Shown piece by piece: positions 48,730-59,777 of a stretch of 64,000 bases of DNA. Origin of the DNA: Alitta virens (Eukaryota; Annelida; Polychaeta; Phyllodocida; Nereididae); NCBI GenBank assembly GCA_932294295.1, contig OW028573.1:65077829-65141828 (forward strand). Reading direction: 5' to 3'. A program made the position numbers and the translations under genes. The stretch's first letter is position 1, and each line of letters opens with the position of its first letter. Under the pieces are notes generated by a model. The model saw nothing but the letters and a program-made list of their open reading frames with translations, searched no databases and was not told the DNA's origin.

Positions 48730-48792
48730 TTTATGAACTACGTGGGAATCAAACCCATGTCCCATAGAAGTGCTGACATGCAGTTAATTGCA
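48730..48792 (-). repeat. tRNA-like SINE remnant
   Basis: On the minus strand, ACATGGGTTTGATTCCCACG contains a T-arm stem-loop with a B-box-like core, preceded by AACTGCATGTCAGCACTTCT, which resembles an anticodon-arm region. The 5' half is missing or degraded. Confidence 0.4.
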
Positions 48793-49099
48793 CACATGAT
48801 TATTTAAATAATTAGGCATTGCCAAAATGCCAAATCCGGTGAAATATCACCTACCATATGAATATTATGAAATATCGAGTAACATAGTATAATGGGTATG
48901 AACTTTCTATTCCCCGTTAGCTTAGTAATCACCGACCTAGCAGTGCTAGCACAGACTTTAATATGGGAGCATAAAAATGCTATATCCATTTGCTCCTTTT
49001 TGCTCATTAGGTGAAATGTGAAGGTTTCCCAAATACGCATCAGTAAATACCAATATGTGGTTTCCAGTAACATTCACATTGTAAAATATCAGACTCAGA

Positions 49100-49419
49100 C
49101 AAAACAAAAATTATTTTCACATGTTTTATTAAAATAACACGTTTTAGGAAACGTGACTTTACTGTAAAGTTGGACAAAAAAATTAAGGCTGCATAAACTT
49201 GTTTGGGCTTGCGGGCGCCCGCGCTTCATTTAGGAGCAAGTTGCAACAGAAGGCAACATCAAGATGGCTAACTAAAAAGAGATACATGAGCTGAGTCCAC
49301 TAATATGAACCTCCAGACAGAATACTTCAAAGTAAAATAAGTATAAAACTGCAGTATTGATTGTTTCGCATAGCGAGTGATAATATCATTAACTAAAGCA
49401 TAGAGCCTTGTTTTACACC
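49100..49419 (-). other. 3' UTR of the Death-domain gene
   Basis: Minus-strand sequence after the stop at 49420, with an AATAAA signal at 49130-49125. It includes a short GC palindrome (GCGGGCGCCCGC) near 49211-49222. The end point is approximate. Confidence 0.5.
49125..49130 (-). terminator. Poly(A) signal AATAAA (minus strand)
   Basis: TTTATT on the plus strand reads AATAAA on the minus strand, about 290 bases downstream of the stop codon of the Death-domain gene. Confidence 0.5.
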
Positions 49420-49706
49420 TCATGCAGTTGTGGCAGGGTCATCCCCTTCTATCATAGCTGCTAAGTCTTTCTTTCCAATCTTTTTGAGGGCAGCGACCAA
49501 CAGGTCAGGTGCTTCGTGGTCAGTACCTGCTTCCTTGGCCGTCTCTCGCCATGTCCATAAGACCTTGAAAGCAGCCTGGTATCCTTGCTCGTTTTCCTTA
49601 ATCTCAGCTATTTCTTCTTCCGGTACTAATAAAATTTCGCCCAGTTTCTGCCAGTCGTTGGTCAGTTGTCTCGAGATCTTCAACAGGTTGTTGTCGTTTA
49701 TTGATC
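49420..49706 (-). CDS. Exon 4: C-terminal Death domain
   Basis: Encodes GSINDNNLLKISRQLTNDWQ and continues to the stop. The six-helix Death pattern is visible: LTNDWQKLGEIL (helix 1-2), EEEIAEIKEN, AAFKVLWTWRE, then LLVAALKKIGKKDLAAMIEG (helix 5-6). The end is DDPATTA and stop. The acceptor on the minus strand is TTAATTGCAG, with two bases completing the split Gly codon. This is the stronger of the two Death domains. Confidence 0.87.
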
Positions 49707-52700
49707 CTGCAATTAAGAAAGAAAATGTTTTATCTTATGATGGCCCAAAGGAAGAAATGTTATGCAATTATGTTTTAACGTTTATTGGGGGATTATAGTA
49801 TCCGTCAACATTAAATTTGAAATATTCAACATGATGAAAATTACCAAAATGCCAGTACATGGCTGTGATTTTGAGGGTATGAGGCGGAAATATCACACAT
49901 TAGATCATAGAGAGATTTTAGAAGATCAGCCTGGGAAATCCACAATTCAGCATTTCCAGAGATACATGCTATTCACCCAGAAATATGTACCCCCACAAGA
50001 GCAAGACCTTGGGGGCCTTGAAATTATTCAGCCTGAGGCGGTGGCAGATATTAACTCGAGGAAACCCGAGGAATGCTAGGCACAACATGATGCAGGTAAC
50101 ATGGTACGACCTTGGAGAAATTAGAGGTATGACTGTAGAATACCTCACTGTGGCAAAATACAGAAACCTTGCAGATATAACCTAGACTAGCCACATCACC
50201 AAATGATATTATCAAAGATATTGCTCTGACTAGTCTTGCTTTTACATCCAGGATTAGAAATCACTGGATTCAACTGTTATATGTTGGTGCTAGCCAGTAA
50301 AATATAATGATATGATTGTACTGTATATGGACCTCTTTTGTGTCTGGAATAAAGTTTATAATAATAACTACCTTGCCCTTAACATCCGGTATACTGAATT
50401 CTTAAAACCTTTTGTAATAATAAAATTTACTGTGACTATCACTGCAGGACTATACACGTATAATAATAATTCAGCTTTTTGTGTACAATGTCACTACGCA
50501 ACTCCTCCCTAAAAAAACATCCTCCTTGATACTGGTCACAAGTATTTCCCATTGACAATTGTTAGCAGCTTTGCACCAGAGGTCGCTCAAGTACAATTTG
50601 TCCATTTGAGCAAATATAATTTGATTGGTATGGTTGAGTGAACAGTACTTAAACAAATTGACTACAGGAATTACTCGTTCACGTCAATGCCCAGTTATCC
50701 CTTCAATTTAATGTAGTAACAGACCTACTACAAATCAAATGTGAAAATGTATGGATCAATATAGACACAGCCTCCAGTCATCCATTTCTAGACTCCCATA
50801 ATGCACGACTAATGTGATAGGATCACATATTAATGCGGGCATAACTAGTGACTCCATGGCATAACGGACCAAAGTTGGTCTATTTATATTCATATGGCAG
50901 AAATTTATGGCTGTACAATGGCGAAGGTTGTAAAAGTTGATGTCACAATGTTACATAAAGTATTACAGTGTCATGTTTATTCAAATCTTGCTGAACTTTG
51001 AAAGCCTTGCCCTCAGACCGAATTAACGTGTTTACGTCTGAACACTCACTGTCAAAATATCCAAAGTGAATTTTTAGTTACAACACAGTTCACTGTTCGT
51101 ATCAATTCTAGCATATTCTAGGATCTACAGGTATTTGACACTTGAAAAGATCGTTTTAAAGCTTTTGACCAAGTCACCTGGCTGCCACGGTGACTGGCCC
51201 TATATAATAAAACTCTTGTGCAGCTATAGGCCATCAGAGGAGGCATGACTTCGCATTTATGACTGTAAATTCTTCACTATGGCAGTTTGGCTTTTCTAAT
51301 GGGCTATGTCAACAAGAGACGTGGTATATCTGTGCAATATTTGTGGGAAATCTAAGGGCTTCACAATTTCATTATTGTTGACTCAGTAGGAATAATGTCC
51401 CACTAGTTTCCATAGGCCCGTCACCTTGCAACCAATTGCACCAGAGATGATTTCGGCAATCCAGGGTTATTCGGTTCACTCTTTTCCACATTATAACACA
51501 GTTGATTTTATGTTACGGCTCCTTACATGGAAGTGTTCCCAAAATCAGCAAGAATAAGACGCCGAAGCAGTTGAAGTTGAACAAGAAACATTCTGTTGCA
51601 AAATGTACTAAAAAGTTTTGCGGTGAGATTCTCTTCATCAGAATAAACAAGTTTAACTAAGATTGTGTAAGAAACTTTAAGAGTAAATTTACCATCCGCA
51701 GCATGTGCGCTTGGTATGGCTTTCTTTCCCTCCTCTCCACTATCCTCCAGTTTGAACTCTCCCATGTGGAGTAACGTTTCTCTGTCAGCTGTAAATAAAA
51801 TAACACATCAAATTGGCAACTAATAATCACTCATATGTTGATAACCATGCTTATAAGATTGGTTAAGTAATAAGTATATATAATGGCAGGGTTACATTTT
51901 CTGAGTCATTATTACAACAACTTTTAATATAATAACAACACTTTAGCTCTCCCAGAAAAACAATAGCAGAACATGATGAAATTAAGATAAATAATATTAT
52001 ATAAGAAATCGAATCCACTAAATTCCAGGTGACAATTGATAATAAGTTAGGTTTTACACTATAAGTACATGCATGTAATTTCCTGGCATTCTAGTCCAGA
52101 TATGATTAAAAATTACCAACATTTTTACTCAAAACTGTCTTTAAATTGAGGTTCTGCAACATTTTTTAAATGATTACCGCTGAATTGCTAACATTCATTA
52201 CACACTCCATGCCCAGGGTTACACCATGCATAATCATATAATTATACACCGTCGACTGCATTAAGCAAATATTAACTGTCATATTGTAATAAAAATCACA
52301 TCATGTGTCAATGTAGTGACATTGTAGTCTGTGTTGTAATTATGGCCAAGAGGCACTTTTCCGCCATGTTGGACACATAAAAAGTCCCGAGACTGAAAGC
52401 TGGTAGACTAGACATGAGTGTTCTTTTGGTAACATCATCACGAACATGCTATTCATGAGGAAAAACATACAAGGAGTGATGTGTCTACCTGCCATCTGAT
52501 GTTAAAAAAAAATGTACTAAAGCCATATTGATTCATACAATGTATAATTGTTTTCAGTTCTAAAAACCTTCTAAACTAGAAATTTCAATATTAGTCTGTG
52601 TTGAACCTTCTAAACTAGAAATTTCAATATTAGTCTGTGTTGAACCTTCTAAACTAGAAATTTCAATATTAGTCTGTGTTGAACCTTCTAAACTAGAAAT

Positions 52701-54641
52701 TTCAATATTAGTCTCTGTTGAACCTTCTAAACTAGAAATTTCAATATTTCTTGTTATTATCAATATTTAAATATTTCTTGTTATTTTCTACATTTTTCTT
52801 TGTTGGCGATACTACATAACAGACCATGTGGAGCTTTTTTTTCTTAATGAACTGAATTAAATATGATTATAAATCCTAACAGACCACATTTACTGTAGTA
52901 GTATATATATATACATGTATTTTGAAGTACAAATCCATCTCAATCCATCTGACCTTTGGTGTAGCCATTGTATAAACTGCATTATACTCAACCAAGAGCA
53001 GTGAAGAATAGATTTTACTCTATATCAACGATGATGGATGAGTCACCTTTTTCGCTCTCGCATCGACTACCCAAAAATATTGCCTAGTAAAAAGAAGCTG
53101 ACGGATGACAGGCAAATTTTTCACTGCCACTTATCGCCTACATCCTGCTAAGTCCTCCCACAACAACCAAAGTTTATGAACTTTTTTATGAAGAGTATGT
53201 CTGATATGTACAATCTTTCTGTATTTTTCTCTTCACTACTTATCAATATTATCAAATACTTGATCCACCATCACTTGACAGATCAAACATTGCCCAATGA
53301 AATTTGAATTTGAATATTATACATTGTAATTTTGAATAAAGAGTGCAAACATTTGTGAATTCACAAAGGAATTTTGGAACTTGTGTGACAATACATGACA
53401 ATCAGAGTGATTCAATGGACAATTTAAAACAATTTAGGGTCACTTAAGCAGAATTTGGCCAAACGATCATATATGTTCACATTAAATGTATACACTATGG
53501 GTAGAACATGCAATGCTAATTTCTTTTCTTTTTCACATCAGATGGCTGGCATGTATGCGCAGGAAATGCTGCTGTGATTGCACATTATCATGATCGATCC
53601 CAAGGAATCACCGTGATTTACTACACGATCGAGTTTCCTGATTAAATAAATAAGTAGGAATGTGCAGTGCCAGTAGCCACTATACAGCGTATTGATTCTA
53701 TTTATGTGTCAAAGAATGCATATGACAAATACCAAACCGTCACAATGACAATGACAAAGGCAGTACAAGTGACAAGGACCTTGAAGGACACCTACCGTCC
53801 ATAATGTCCAGTACCCTCTCGACCATTTCAATGGACTCGCAGCCCCTAAGGGCCTCAATGAGGGGCATGAGTTGGATCTCCTCCCCTGACAGTTCCTTCC
53901 AAGTGGTCAGTGCTTTGTATCCCTGCATAAAAGGCCTCTGTCGTTCTATTTTGATCTCCTCTGCCCTAATAACGTCCTCTGGAAAGTTCTTCATGATCTT
54001 GGGGAACACAACTCTCCAAGATTCTCCGATATTCCTGGAGACATCTCTGATGATTTTGTTGAGCCTCAACACCTCGATTTGCCTTGTAGATATGTTGCTG
54101 GTTGCATGGCTTTCATATCTTTTCTCTAAGTCTTTCATTCTGTTCTGGAAACACACGTCGTAGTCCTTCGCAATGTCGTCCAATTTGGTGGTCAGTCCGT
54201 GTGTACATTTCTCACTCATTTCGTTGGCTAGCGATTCTATCCTCGCCTGTTCCCTTTTTTCCACATCTCCCATTAATTTCTGATACTCGGACAACTCCTC
54301 ATCAGTGATCTGCGACATGTTCCCTCCGGCATAGCTCCCTTCACCATTACCTGGCTCGGCCATTTTCTCCTAATAAACAAAACAAACCATTAACAGTTTA
54401 ACCTACTAAAGTGCAAACACAAGCATACAGTAGGTATAGATCTTTCACCTGATAAACCTGTGATAACATTCTGGTATTTCTAGGACACTGGCAGTAAGTA
54501 GTTAGTACACATACTAAATTACCATGGATTCATGCCAAAATAACACTCATATAACGTTACATGTACTGGTGACACATGACCATAATAGCACTATGGAACA
54601 TTAATATACGTTCGAAGCAGTATATCACTTACCGCAGGCAT
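49420..54641 (-). CDS. Coiled-coil protein with two Death domains (four exons)
   Basis: Minus-strand CDS joins 54641-54633, 54369-53796, 51788-51693 and 49706-49420 (966 nt, 321 aa). Counting from the second Met at 54363, it has 316 residues. All junctions agree in phase. An N-terminal acidic coiled-coil-prone stretch (~20-98) is followed by Death-type domain 1 (~98-188), a linker of about 34 residues, and Death domain 2 (~228-312). Domain 2 shows the classic pattern W-x2-L, then I-x2-I, then L-x2-W, then AL-x2-IG-x2-DLAAMI. No signal peptide or membrane helix is present, so it should be cytosolic. Death domains assemble with each other in apoptosis and innate immune signalling; with no enzyme domain, an adaptor role is inferred. 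I do not recognise a named orthologue. Confidence 0.8.
49707..51692 (-). other. Intron 3 of the Death-domain gene (2.0 kb)
   Basis: AT-rich intron. A 105-codon open frame on the opposite strand at 49762-50079 has no recognisable domain and is left out. Confidence 0.65.
51693..51788 (-). CDS. Exon 3: inter-domain linker
   Basis: A 96-nt phase 1-1 exon encoding DRETLLHMGEFKLEDSGEEG followed by KKAIPSAHAAD. Charged and small residues suggest a flexible linker between the two Death domains. The acceptor TTATTTTATTTACAG and donor GATG|GTAAAT are good on the minus strand. Because it is a multiple of three and symmetric in phase, it can be skipped without a frameshift. Confidence 0.72.
51789..53795 (-). 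other. Intron 2 of the Death-domain gene (2.0 kb)
   Basis: AT-rich; holds the 39-bp minisatellite at 52565-52748. No conventional exon with good splice sites is visible. Confidence 0.65.
52565..52748 (-). repeat. 39-bp minisatellite, 4.7 copies
   Basis: Four complete units and one partial unit of 39 bp are nearly identical (unit 4 differs by GTCTC for GTCTG). On the minus strand, the same strand as the surrounding gene, the unit is exactly 13 codons with one open frame, repeating ISSLEGSTQTNIE. Flanking splice signals are poor (weak pyrimidine tract, donor-like AAG|GTTTTA), so it is taken as intronic. Confidence 0.9.
53796..54369 (-). CDS. Exon 2: coiled coil and first Death-type domain
   Basis: Encodes GAGAAA then ATG at 54363 in a strong context (AAAATGG). 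Residues 20-98 are rich in Glu, Lys and Leu with heptad-like spacing (EELSEYQKLMGDVEKREQAR, then TKLDDIAKDY and RMKDLEKRY), which suggests a coiled coil. Residues 98-188 form a Death-type fold: VLRLNKIIRDVSRNIGESWR, then FPEDVIRAEEI, GYKALTTWKELSG, LMPLIEALRGCESIEMVERV. It is less canonical than the second domain. The donor is GACG|GTAGGT on the minus strand and the acceptor TTTATTAG. Confidence 0.82.
54370..54632 (-). other. Intron 1 of the Death-domain gene (263 bp)
   Basis: A short intron with a strong donor GCG|GTAAGT and acceptor TTTATTAG on the minus strand. It separates a very short upstream coding segment from the main exon. Confidence 0.6.
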
Positions 54642-54760
54642 GAATACTGTTATAGCTACTGATATTACTACTGGCTGTAGGCTACTGGTAACCACCTAGC
54701 CTCTTCAGAATAGACTGTGAGTATCTCTCAGATGTCGTTATAAAAGAAGAAAATATACGG
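54633..54760 (-). promoter_or_regulatory. Probable 5' UTR and first exon of the Death-domain gene (9 nt coding at its end)
   Basis: A strong minus-strand donor lies at 54632. The last nine bases before it read ATG CCT GCG, in frame with the next exon, giving an N-terminus MPAEKMAEP. A TAG stop in the same frame lies about 65-70 bases upstream of this ATG, so the frame does not extend further. AT-rich TATA-like sequence sits near 54740-54757. The transcription start is not fixed, and initiation may also occur at the second ATG (54363). Confidence 0.5.
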
Positions 54761-54898
54761 CGGCAGGGGAGGGGGTGTTTTCCTTGGCACCAGGCCATCT
54801 CAAAATAAGTGTACCTTCAGTTGGATAGGCAAAAAGAAGCCATCATGCATTGCTTCATGGTAGAGACCGTGGAAGTCGGAAGGGGGAGCTTGAAGGGC

Positions 54899-54913
54899 GG
54901 GGGGGGGGGGGGG
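54899..54913. repeat. Poly-G tract
   Basis: About 14 consecutive G, a simple repeat upstream of the Death-domain gene. Confidence 0.8.
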
Positions 54914-55518
54914 TATATAGTAATATCTACCCCCTAAACCGTTCCTGTAACTGAGATCTATTTTCAGCATTCTGAGTCATTCCTAAGTCACTGCAGGATA
55001 TGCTTTGAATTTGCCAGCATGTCAAGCGATAGTCATGAAGATATTATATTTTCCTTGATCCAAAGCCAAACAGTCATCCATTGTTAGACCCCAGACCACT
55101 TGCCCTGCCATCTAGTGTATGCATGCTGAAGCATATGGTGTCCCCCCTCCCTCCCTACAACCGTATTAGTATTGGCAAGCATACTATAGCATGTCCCCAT
55201 TTTGGATACTATTGTCAATATGCTCTATAATACCTCTATGATTATACATACTACAAAATATGCATATTAAACATAATCTCTTTAGAACAAATCATTGCAA
55301 TGAGCCAAATATAATAATTCTAGGAAAATCTAATCATTTGACTCTGCTTAACATTACCAAGAAATCCTGTTACTTTTCAATTCACTCAAATGTGTTCTTG
55401 TGAACGCTAGAAAGCCAAAAGGCATTTCATGTGTGGGAGGAAAATGTAAATCAAATTTAAGTGAATTCAAGCTATCCTATCACCGTTGCCTTTCTATTTT
55501 TCAAAGGCTCAAATGCCT

Positions 55519-55576
55519 TTTTTTTTTCTTTCTTTCTTTCTAGCTCTTACTTTATCTTCTCTCTCTCTCTCTCTTT
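55519..55576. repeat. CT-rich low-complexity tract
   Basis: A T run followed by TTTC repeats and a TC dinucleotide run (CTCTCTCTCTCTCT). Confidence 0.8.
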
Positions 55577-56261
55577 CACATAATTAAATTTCAAATACTT
55601 TTTCTTTCAAATTTTTTCATAATAAATAATGCGATGGACCACATAGATTAGAATCAGTATCAATGTATCATATGTACTGTTATTTTATTTGTTTATCATC
55701 TAACATGGCTGCTGTATGTCGAGTATTCTTTTGTCGGAGACAGTTCCCTACATAACTGCGACAAGTATGCCAGCCATTTCCTATTCATGGTTGGCCCTCT
55801 GGTCAAATCCTGCATTCATATTTACTCACAGAACCAGGTCTGAATCACATAACCCCGATGACACACATTCCAGCTTACAGGGACACTATATCCATGGAGT
55901 TATAATGCATGCATGACACCACATTTCATATTTCCACAGCACGTCACTGGGTCTGCCACAAAGACATCATAACTCTCAGTGAGAATTTAATCACTCACAC
56001 AATGGGAGTATTCACCATTGACACTAAAATTCAGGGGCGGAACGAGGAGAGAGAGTTAAGAGAGGGAGCTGGGGAGAGGGGGGATATTTCTTGGAACTTG
56101 TTTTGGTGGAAATGCCCGTAACACATGTTATTATGTTATTATTATTACATATTCTGTGGGTCAACCTTTTTTACATACAAACATGGACGTAAAAAGCCAT
56201 CCATTGACCACTTGGCCTCAAGAATAATGCATATTCATAATTGATCATCCCATTACGCAAC

Positions 56262-56275
56262 CCCCCCCCCCCCCC
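56262..56275. repeat. Poly-C tract
   Basis: About 15 consecutive C, a simple repeat. Confidence 0.8.
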
Positions 56276-58404
56276 TCGACTAATTGGAAATTTCTGAACC
56301 TGCCACAGGAATGTGTTTATCCACAAGTTTAAATGCAGACAAGTGCTGTTTTTAGCACTCAAATTTAGAGCAGTTAAAAAACGCTGGGGCAAAAAACTTC
56401 AAATGTAAACCGTTATTTCCACAGGGCCAGTTAAGTGTAGAGTCAGATACTACACGTAGCTAGCTTGTAACTGCGTATGAAGTATTCCCAATGCTCAAAT
56501 TCTACTGAACTATCACATGAGTCATTCAGAGCCAGTACAAAGCCCTTTTTAGTCCAATTTTATTGCCCACTGTATTTTGTACTGCATGGAATGCACACCC
56601 AACAGTACATAACAATGTACTCAACTGACTAGGAATATGTCCGTACTCCCATAAAGATGCAAGGCCAAACACAACATGTACTTTGTAGACATATATTGTG
56701 AGTATATGTGGACAAGAGAAGGTCCCTATTGGCCCTACGCCCCACACTTGATATATTGTCCTGCCCTGTCAAGGAATCATTCACCTGGCCGCCCCCTTTC
56801 TGTCCTCAAATGATCCACATCCTCCCCTGACATTTTTTTTCCTACTCAGTGACTTCAGAAAACGGATTCTTTATTCTCAACGCAACGTCTCGATCTTTTT
56901 TCAAGTGGCTCATTTTCATTCGAAAAAGTTGTGGCGCATTTTCTACCTGTCGTCTGGGTAAACATGGCAGGACACATACTTCTTTGTGTCTTTCCTAACG
57001 TTTCAAGCTAGTAACTCTAAATGGGCCTATCAGATAAAAATATTTTTAACAGAAACTGTTAAAAAAATCCAGGATAATAGTGTCTGGTAAAAATTCCAAT
57101 TTTGAATTCGAAAAACGGCTGACTGGCACAAAGAACAGAACTGCATGAGCACGTGCATTTGTTATTCCAAACAGCTATTTTTAGCCATGCGTGACGTCAC
57201 TACGCATGCGCAGTCAGACGGGTGATCCAAGTGTAATGAACGTTACATTCCAGGGGCACCCCAGCTGATGCATTTTGAGGTCGTTGCTGACAAATGCACT
57301 CTCAAAATTGCGATATTTGCCCAAGGGTGCGTCTATTATACATAATAGATATTACCGATACTTTACACCACACAATATCCTCCCAGTGGCAAAATTGAGC
57401 TGATTCACAATTTCAGTGTACTGCAGTTGCTATTTATAAATAGGCTGTCTGCTACATGTCATTATAAAGTATTCTTATGTAGCATACATTGTCTCCGAGA
57501 CTGCTAGTCTACTGACCTATTTTTAAATGCTCAATGTTAGCACTGTGCACACAGCTTTACATATATATACACAGACCCAGCTCTATGGCATAGATCTTAC
57601 AATATATATAGGTGAAGGCAATGAATGACTGATCGGATGCTGCAGAACTTCAAATAACCAGTAAATTACAGGTGTGGAGAATGCAGTATTGACGTTTCTA
57701 ACGTGTATACACTCACCTTGTTACTAAATCTATCAGACTGTGGTCACTAATAATTCCTATGTTTGCAGTTAGCTGACGTAGAGAGGCAATATATGACAGG
57801 TGGTCATGAAGGCACACAACAGTGTTCTGGCTCCTTCGCCCGTTGCCACGCTTCGCTGGCCAAAAATGTTTTCAGGTACCGCGTATCCCTCTACGACTGC
57901 GCCCCCGACCGCCGACTGCCGACCAACACAACAGTAGCACTCAGTCAGTCTGCCAAATCTAGGTCACCGGTGAATCACTGCCAAGGGCGGAGTTGCTGCT
58001 GCCAAGAGAGGGGTCACCAGCTCACTTCTGTAGGGTTCAGATGTGTGTTTACATTACTTTATGGTTGCTACTGCTGGCAGTCTGCTGCTGAGAAAGACCA
58101 TGTGGCGTGTACTACCACTCAAAGGTTACATGTATTGTATGTCATGAATGCAGAAGTATATGTGTGCATGGAGACAAGAGTCTACCCATGTGTGTCATTT
58201 AGATGTAGTCCAATATTAAATAAAACATGGCCACCTAAATTTAAAGCTCAAAATCATGAAATTTAAAGAAAAAGATATTTGATATTAAAACAGTATTTCG
58301 TCACACTGCAGTGGTTTGCAGAACAGGCTCACTCAAATATAAAACATGGTTACTTGAAGAACACTAATGGGCCTAAGTAGCACAAAAAACAGATATGACA
58401 CAAG

Positions 58405-58447
58405 AAAAAGAAAGAAAGAAAGAAAGAAAGAAAGACAGAAAGAAATA
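58405..58447. repeat. (GAAA)n microsatellite
   Basis: About eight tandem GAAA units with one GACA interruption. Confidence 0.9.
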
Positions 58448-59681
58448 AAACACTAAAATAAATCAGCACTCGTGAGGGTTTATCATTTCCTACAAAGGCC
58501 AATGTCCATAGAATACATGTGACATTCCTCTGAAGTCATGACATCATCATCATTTGTCTCTGACTTTTTTTCTTTGTTACATAATATCAGGTGAGATCAT
58601 TCCCCACATTGCTTCACGCAAGACATGTGCAAGAGATCCTTGAACTGTGAGGATATGAGGATATACTAAGATGATATCATGATCGGTGTTATTGTGCAAG
58701 TTTCAGTAATTAAAAAATCGAATTATATTATATTATATGTAATGTCGTGTCATTGGATTATTTCTTTCTCATATACGTATACCATATGAACCGCTTGAAT
58801 AATTTATTGACCATGTAAAAAAAGCTCTAATCCTGATGGCAGATGTCGACATGATGTGTACAATGCAGAAAGCGACGATTTTTATTGACATTTACAGTCA
58901 AGTGTACATATAACATGGTCAGGTGTGCATAAAGTATATGAGGTGAGGCATTTCCCAATATCACATATATTTTGCATGTTTTATCGCTACATCTGATAAC
59001 CCTGGATAAACATACTCAGAATTTTAAAAAATCCCTCAAAATATGCACATCAACTGCTATGTATGTGACCCCAGGACCCTCTATTCCAAAGTACATAAAC
59101 TCACGCAATGTTTTTTCACCAATTTTACAGTACGTTGCTCATAAGTAGTATTTCAGTATTGTAAGATGGCCAGTTCTATCTTGTCATAGGCTGATAGTGT
59201 AAGTTTGTCTTGGTAATGCAGAAAAAAAAAACCAAGAATATATAAGTCAAAAGATATTTTTCTTTGAAACTTGCCAAATAATGAACATAAGCTGTTTATG
59301 AGATGGTGAAGTTAGGCTGTCAAAGTACCTGATCAGGACACAGTACTTGTAAGTGCAAAACAATAGTTATCACTGATATATCACTGTTAAGGGTAGGGTC
59401 GCTTAAGGTTGTACCTGTTACAATTCAAAAGTTCAAGTTGCCTGGATGCATAGACTTCAAACTGGAAGATTGTAAGTCAATAATAATTTTGAATGCTCAT
59501 GTAAGTGAAAATGATTATGTTGATGTGATTTCTTTGGCAATCTTAACTTATCTTTCAATATTCCATTTTGTGCCATTATTTAGAAAAGCAGTAAAGTTTA
59601 TTTTATATATAATCTACATATTGTAAAATTTATGAATGAATGTGAATGGACCAGAATCTGAATCTGCAATGTCATTTTTGA

Positions 59682-59735
59682 GTGGCGCAGTGGTTAAGTC
59701 TTAGGCAGCTCCTCTTAAGGTCCCTTCAGTCCGGC
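59682..59735 (+). repeat. tRNA A-box-like sequence next to the inverted-repeat element
   Basis: GTGGCGCAGTGGTTAAGTC matches the tRNA/pol III A box (TGGCNNAGTGG). A B box is weak (AAGGTCCCTTCAGTCC). Probably a tRNA-derived SINE head, 40-90 bases upstream of the large inverted-repeat element. Confidence 0.4.
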
Positions 59736-59777
59736 CAGTCTTCATGTCGACTCTATACAGCTGTAGCAACCTATTAG

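Larger units (their letters stand above)
44226..49099. other. Intergenic region between convergent genes
   Basis: No gene recognised. It contains repeat copy 2 at 45127-45245, the foldback element at 45445-45597, tRNA-like remnants near 46188-46255, 46850-46880 and 48730-48790, and AT-rich sequence of no visible function. Confidence 0.6.
54761..59680. other. Intergenic, no gene recognised
   Basis: Contains G and C homopolymers (54899-54913, 56262-56275), a CT-rich low-complexity tract at 55519-55576 and a GAAA microsatellite at 58405-58447. A long plus-strand open frame at 57763-58266 starts without ATG and has no domain. Confidence 0.5.

Noticed and set aside
49762..50079. 105-codon plus-strand open frame in an intron of the Death-domain gene
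   Set aside because: Superficially protein-like in its second half, but no family is recognised and it is antisense to the gene.
57763..58266. 167-codon plus-strand open frame, the longest without a domain outside the two genes
   Set aside because: It opens with TTG rather than ATG, is cysteine-rich without a family pattern and has no clear splice partner. It could be a chance frame in a GC-richer patch. Transcript evidence would change this.
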